From the NCBI GenBank assembly GCA_910578545.1, contig CAJTPT010000004.1, forward strand, positions 1-64,000: a DNA stretch of 64,000 bases, in the 5' to 3' direction. Shown piece after piece: positions 60,801-64,000 of the stretch; within the stretch, counting starts at the first letter, position 1; each line of letters opens with the position of its first letter. The notes beneath the pieces are model-generated. The model was not told where the DNA came from and ran no database searches. It saw nothing but the letters and a program-made list of their open reading frames with translations. Source of the DNA: an uncultured Christensenella sp. (GTDB lineage Bacteria; Bacillota; Clostridia; Christensenellales; Pumilibacteraceae). Position numbers and translations under genes: made by a program.

Positions 60801-62063
60801 CACATTCACGCCGACGAGCCCGAGCCGCAAATCCCGCGCGTCATATTCGACAAAAACATGCGCGAAACGTACACCATCCTTTCGCCGCAGATCTCGCCGT
60901 ACCATCTCAATCTCGTTCAGCCGGCATTCAACAGATTCGGCTATAGGATAGAGGTTTTGCCCGACGGCAAAGACGCAGTGGCGACGGGACTGAAGTACGT
61001 CAATAACGACGCGTGCTACCCTACTATTATAGTCGTCGGACAAATCATGAGCGCATTGCTTTCGGGCAAATACGACCTAAACCGCACAGCGGTTATAATG
61101 ACACAAACGGGCGGCGGGTGCCGAGCGACCAACTACATAGCTATGATACGTCGCGCGTTAAAGAGCGCGGGCATGCCGCAGATCCCCGTAGTTTCACTGT
61201 CTGCGCAGGGCATCGAGAAGAACCCCGGCTTCAAAATCGACTTTTCGACTTTGGCGCCGCTCGTAAACGCCGTCATTTACGGCGACCTGTTGATGCGCTG
61301 TCTGTACAGAGTGCGTCCGTACGAGGCAACAACGGGCGACGCGTGGAATACTTATAAGAAATGGGACAGGCTGCTTCAAAGCGAATTTTCAGTCGGCAAT
61401 ATTCCCGTCAAAAAGTACAGCAAGCAAATCGTAGCCGACTTTGACGCAATTCCTACAACAGGCGTAACCAAGCCGCGCGTCGGTATCGTCGGCGAGATTC
61501 TCGTCAAGTTCCACCCGCTTGCAAACAACTACGCCGTCGACCTTGTGGAACGCGAGGGCGGCGAAGCGGTGGTTCCCGATCTTCTCGACTTCTTTATGTA
61601 CTCGGCGTACAACAGCACGATTAAATATGACCTGCTCGACGGCAAACGCAAGAGCAAAACCTTCTCCGACATTGCAATAGCATATCTCGAGCACATGCGC
61701 AAGCCCATGATAGACGCACTGCGCGGCACCAAGTTCGGCACGCCGACGCATATCAAAAAGCTTGCCGAACGCGCCAAAACCGTAACTGCGCTCGGCACCA
61801 TGGTCGGCGAAGGCTGGTTCCTTACTGCGGAAATGCTCGAGCTTATAGAGGAAGGCGCGCCCAACATAATATGTATGCAGCCGTTTGCATGTCTGCCAAA
61901 TCACGTAACAGGCAAGGGCGTTATGAAGGAACTTAAACGGCTACACCCCGAGGCGAATATAGTCGCCGTCGACTACGACCCCGGCGCGAGCGAGGTCAAC
62001 CAGGTCAACCGTATCAAGCTGATGATGTCCGTCGCGCTCGAAAACAATTCGGCTAAGAAGTAA
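57867..62063 (+). CDS. Giant acyl-CoA dehydratase activase-like protein (BcrAD/BadFG ATPases plus DUF2229 region)
   Basis: 1,398 residues. Two ASKHA ATPase modules: one starts YRIGLDIGSTTIKTAVLDEN with ELGGEDAKITYLKD and NGTCAGGTGAFIDQMA; the second starts TFLGIDAGSTTTKIALIDSN with LDIGGQDMKCLRIKDG and NEACSSGCGSFIETFA. The Cys in these helix-cluster-helix turns fit a [4Fe-4S] between subunits. A Cys-rich segment follows (RRCEKCGNHCLLTISEFDDG). The remaining ~700 residues (GIPRVLNLYENYPFWFTFFT, MPSESVCYPAKIAHGHI, NDACYPTIIVVGQI, TQTGGGCRATNYIAMIRRAL, VGEGWFLTAEMLELIEEGAP) resemble the 2-hydroxyacyl-CoA dehydratase-related DUF2229 region. Activators of this class use ATP to energise electron transfer. 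Substrate unknown. GAGGGG precedes the ATG. Confidence 0.9.
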   Translation: MYRIGLDIGSTTIKTAVLDENNTLVRSCYQRHNSDVRATLYAVLDDLLKLYDDFTITVTGSGGISVSEWLGIPFVQEVIAGVEAIKRLIPETDVAIELGGEDAKITYLKDSVDQRMNGTCAGGTGAFIDQMAVLLNTDASGLNELAKEATIIYPIASRCGVFAKSDIQPLINDGAKKSDIAASVFQSVVNQTISGLACGKPIRGNVAFLGGPLHFLSELGARFVATLKPEKAIFPENSQVFNAIGAAYKSEKRFSSAELRAQLEKVKDVHDSEVTRLAPLFASKDELTEFRLRHSKVSVKVADIKKHNGATFLGIDAGSTTTKIALIDSNGDLLFSWYGSNSGDPLSSVIDIIKQIYELMPEDAYIGYGTITGYGESLIKTALGLDNGEIETMAHLTAAQAVLPGVEFLLDIGGQDMKCLRIKDGVITDILLNEACSSGCGSFIETFARAIGMNAESFAKVGLESAAPVDLGSRCTVFMNSRVKQAQKEGATVADISSGLAYSVVKNALFKVIKLRDAKEMGEKIIVQGGTFLNESVLRAFELVSGREVVRPNQAGLMGAYGAALISRNNYSGGKSAIKTKQELERFRAIKSSRRCEKCGNHCLLTISEFDDGRTFISNNRCERGGNASESAKPKLPNLFDEKYKRLFAYYRPLPVDRAPRGVVGIPRVLNLYENYPFWFTFFTELGYSVKLSPRSSRDVYSMGMETMPSESVCYPAKIAHGHISALIESGVKFIFYPCLPYERKEDGNADNHYNCPVVGSYPEVIRLNMRDEFVANDVTFAAPFLPIATPKRMKARLKKEFPQIPATQISRAVDKAYAEQSEFNAWSKRRGEEIIKQLDENGGHGIVLAGRPYHLDPEINHGVPQMINSYGFAVLTEDSVAHLNLAPRPLRVVDQWTYHSRLYSAASFVRTRDNLDLIQLNSFGCGLDAVTTDQVQELLEAANKVYTLLKIDEVSNLGAARIRLRSLMAVIKDRETKHIHADEPEPQIPRVIFDKNMRETYTILSPQISPYHLNLVQPAFNRFGYRIEVLPDGKDAVATGLKYVNNDACYPTIIVVGQIMSALLSGKYDLNRTAVIMTQTGGGCRATNYIAMIRRALKSAGMPQIPVVSLSAQGIEKNPGFKIDFSTLAPLVNAVIYGDLLMRCLYRVRPYEATTGDAWNTYKKWDRLLQSEFSVGNIPVKKYSKQIVADFDAIPTTGVTKPRVGIVGEILVKFHPLANNYAVDLVEREGGEAVVPDLLDFFMYSAYNSTIKYDLLDGKRKSKTFSDIAIAYLEHMRKPMIDALRGTKFGTPTHIKKLAERAKTVTALGTMVGEGWFLTAEMLELIEEGAPNIICMQPFACLPNHVTGKGVMKELKRLHPEANIVAVDYDPGASEVNQVNRIKLMMSVALENNSAKK

Positions 62064-62107
62064 ATAATAGATAGTCAGACAAAATTCGATACTCCTTTTG
62101 TAAAAAT

Positions 62108-63853
62108 ATGAAAAAGAAAAAATTGCTCATACGGTTTGCGGGATACTACAAGCCGCACAAAACCCTGTTTATCATAGACATGATATGCGCATTTACCATA
62201 TCAGTCTTTAATCTCGTTTACCCGTATATCACCAAAGAGATCATAAACAACTACGTACCCAACAAGCTTGTCACAATGTTGCTCGGCGCGGCGGGGTTTC
62301 TTTTGGGATTTTACGTGATCAAGGCGGGGCTCAACTACTTTTTGCACTGCTGGGGACACATAGTCGGCGTGCGCATACAATCGGATATGCGGCGCGAACT
62401 GTTTACCCACCTGCAAAAGCTTCCTTTTTCGTACTTTGACGATAACAAAACGGGCGTGATCATGAGCCGCATGACAAACGATCTCTTTCAAGTATCCGAG
62501 CTCGCCCACCACGGCCCCGAGGACGTTTTTCTTTCGCTCATAACGCTTATCGGCGCGTTTATAATGCTTGCCATTATAAACGTGTATCTCACGCTTATAG
62601 TATTTGTGTTTATCCCATTTTTCGCGCTTGTAATAGTGCTTGTGCGCAATCATATGAAAAAGGTTTACGCCGACGCACGCGCCGCCCAAGCCGAGGTAAA
62701 CGCCGATATAGAAAGCGCAATCTCAGGCATGCGCGTATCACGAGCGTACACGGCAAGCGAGCACGAGTTAACCAAGTTCGACGTAGGCAACGATCGCTTT
62801 GTGGAAAGCCGCAATCGGCAGTTTAAACTGCTCGGCAAGTTCCACGCGACGATGACCTTCTTTATGGACTTTCTGTACTTTGCCGTTCTGCTTGGCGGCG
62901 GCCTGTTCTTTTACTTCAATATAATCGACGTCGGAGAGTTTACGGCGTTTGTGCTGTACATCTCCACACTGATAACGCCCATACGCACGTTAGTTACCAT
63001 TTACGACCAAATCCAAGAGGGCGCGACGGGCTTTAAGCGGTTTTGCGACATTATGGACGTGCCGCCCGAAAAGGAAGATGAAAACGCAGTTACGCCGGAT
63101 AATATCGTCGGCGAGATAGTTTTCGACAACGTAACGTTCGGCTATAAAAACGGCGACGACGAAAACGACGCGAAGGTCATTTCCGACTTTTCGCTTACTA
63201 TCCCTGCAGGCAAAACGGTTGCGCTCGTAGGTCCGTCCGGCGGCGGCAAAACAACGCTGTGCCACCTTATTCCACGCTTTTACGAGATAAACAGCGGCGT
63301 AATCACGCTGGACGGCTACGATATACGTACGTTACGGCGTAGTTTCTTGCGCAAAAACATAGGCATAGTTCAGCAGGACGTTTTTCTGTTTAACGGCACT
63401 ATCCGCGAGAATATAGCTTACGGCGACTTTGACGCCGCCGACGAGCAGATTATCGAAGCCGCCAAGCGCGCCAATATCCACGAGTATATCATGACTTTGC
63501 CCGACGGCTACGACACCAACGTCGGCGAGCGTGGCGTTAAGCTATCCGGCGGGCAAAAACAGCGCGTCGCAATCGCGCGTGCGTTCCTGAAAAATCCCAA
63601 GATACTCATACTCGACGAGGCGACTTCCGCACTCGACAACGCGACCGAAATGCTTATTCAGTCGGCGCTCGAAAATCTATCCGACGGCAGAACGACGTTG
63701 GTCGTAGCCCATCGCCTTTCCACTATAAAAAACGCCGACGAGATAATAGTGATTACCGGTAGCGGCGTGGAAGAGCGCGGCACGCACGACGAGCTTATTG
63801 CTCACGGCGGCACGTACAAAGAGCTGTACGAATATCAGTTTAAAATCTTATAG
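62108..63853 (+). CDS. ABC transporter, fused permease-ATPase (exporter type)
   Basis: 581 residues, a half-size exporter. Six transmembrane helices in residues about 15-300, with the LPFSYFDDNKTGVIMSRMTN coupling segment typical of MsbA/LmrA-like exporters. The nucleotide-binding domain has Walker A GPSGGGKTT, Q-loop IVQQDVFLFNGTIREN, signature KLSGGQKQRVAIARAFL, Walker B ILILDEATSALD and H-loop VVAHRLSTIKNADE. It probably works as a homodimer pumping a lipid, drug or peptide outward. It follows the activase gene by 44 bases in the same direction, and no strong Shine-Dalgarno is visible. Confidence 0.95.
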   Translation: MKKKKLLIRFAGYYKPHKTLFIIDMICAFTISVFNLVYPYITKEIINNYVPNKLVTMLLGAAGFLLGFYVIKAGLNYFLHCWGHIVGVRIQSDMRRELFTHLQKLPFSYFDDNKTGVIMSRMTNDLFQVSELAHHGPEDVFLSLITLIGAFIMLAIINVYLTLIVFVFIPFFALVIVLVRNHMKKVYADARAAQAEVNADIESAISGMRVSRAYTASEHELTKFDVGNDRFVESRNRQFKLLGKFHATMTFFMDFLYFAVLLGGGLFFYFNIIDVGEFTAFVLYISTLITPIRTLVTIYDQIQEGATGFKRFCDIMDVPPEKEDENAVTPDNIVGEIVFDNVTFGYKNGDDENDAKVISDFSLTIPAGKTVALVGPSGGGKTTLCHLIPRFYEINSGVITLDGYDIRTLRRSFLRKNIGIVQQDVFLFNGTIRENIAYGDFDAADEQIIEAAKRANIHEYIMTLPDGYDTNVGERGVKLSGGQKQRVAIARAFLKNPKILILDEATSALDNATEMLIQSALENLSDGRTTLVVAHRLSTIKNADEIIVITGSGVEERGTHDELIAHGGTYKELYEYQFKIL

Positions 63854-63914
63854 GCAATCAAAATACAAGGACAAGACAAATCTACGCTTTTAAAAGTTTA
63901 TAAAACAGGACATT

Positions 63915-64000
63915 TTGGAAAAAGCGTGCGATTTTTGCACGGAAGATACCGTATACGTGCAGTACAAGCACAAACACTTTTTTCCGTTTTGGTACAATCT
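63915..64000 (+). CDS. Possible start of a further gene, cut by the window edge
   Basis: From TTG 63915, with AGGA seven bases upstream, a frame stays open for 28 codons to the window end: LEKACDFCTEDTVYVQYKHK, then HFFPFWYN. It contains a CxxC pair and is rich in aromatic residues. Too short to assign; the TTG start is a guess. Confidence 0.3.
   Translation, partial: MEKACDFCTEDTVYVQYKHKHFFPFWYN

Overview
The window looks like a chromosomal stretch of an uncultured anaerobic member of the Clostridia (Firmicutes). Supporting gene content: a trimeric [FeFe]-hydrogenase of the electron-bifurcating HydABC type, NfnAB-type transhydrogenase genes, LL-diaminopimelate aminotransferase (DapL), an ANTAR regulator beside a glutamine synthetase, a flavin reductase-rubredoxin fusion, a giant dehydratase-type activase, SepF, RqcH, and sigma-A promoters with near-consensus TTGACA/TATAAT boxes. 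Most genes lie on the minus strand. No rRNA, CRISPR array or intact mobile element is present. Taxonomy below class is inference.

Layout. 1-2.0 kb is a decayed accessory zone: the 5' part of an Ig-like-repeat lipoprotein, a promoter enclosed by perfect 15-bp inverted repeats (a candidate phase-variation switch), C-terminal remnants of two serine recombinases and a ~100-bp imperfect palindrome. 2.1-4.4 kb is a YtrA-type GntR/ABC transporter operon. 4.5-8.5 kb holds membrane proteins (YgjV-like, DUF3592-like, MgtC, PnuC) and two structured leaders. 8.6-12.4 kb has tRNA-Glu and the tig-clpP-clpX proteostasis operon; the ribosome-rescue factor rqcH is divergent from it. 14.2-17.0 kb contains a lipoprotein/Xre module whose operators sit inside the lipoprotein promoter, next to the scar of a tandem duplication involving rqcH and an rRNA methyltransferase. 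17.2-19.4 kb has two small membrane proteins and a TIR-methyltransferase fusion. 19.5-22.5 kb is a yggS-sepF-lspA-rluD operon. 24.7-33.4 kb is an energy block: hydC-hydB-hydA and nfnA-nfnB. A related ~110-170-nt element follows the stop codon of hydC, hydB and nfnA inside these operons. 34.9-35.4 kb contains two apparently structured RNAs, one possibly 6S RNA. 35.4-41.3 kb is a dapF-pyrG-dapL-TPR operon; 41.4-44.9 kb is pgm-glnA-ANTAR. 45.3-56.4 kb is one 3,683-residue surface protein gene. The right end holds tRNA-Leu, a flavin reductase-rubredoxin, a 1,398-residue activase, an ABC exporter and the start of a possible further gene.

How it fits together. HydABC and NfnAB would link NADH, NADPH and ferredoxin pools to H2 in a fermenter. 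DapL/DapF feed lysine and peptidoglycan precursors; SepF and LspA serve division and lipoprotein maturation. The most notable non-textbook observations are the candidate invertible promoter, the operon-internal repeat element, the TIR-methyltransferase fusion, the giant adhesin-like protein, the duplication scar and several apparently leaderless mRNAs. Functions are assigned from recognisable motifs only; no database search was run.
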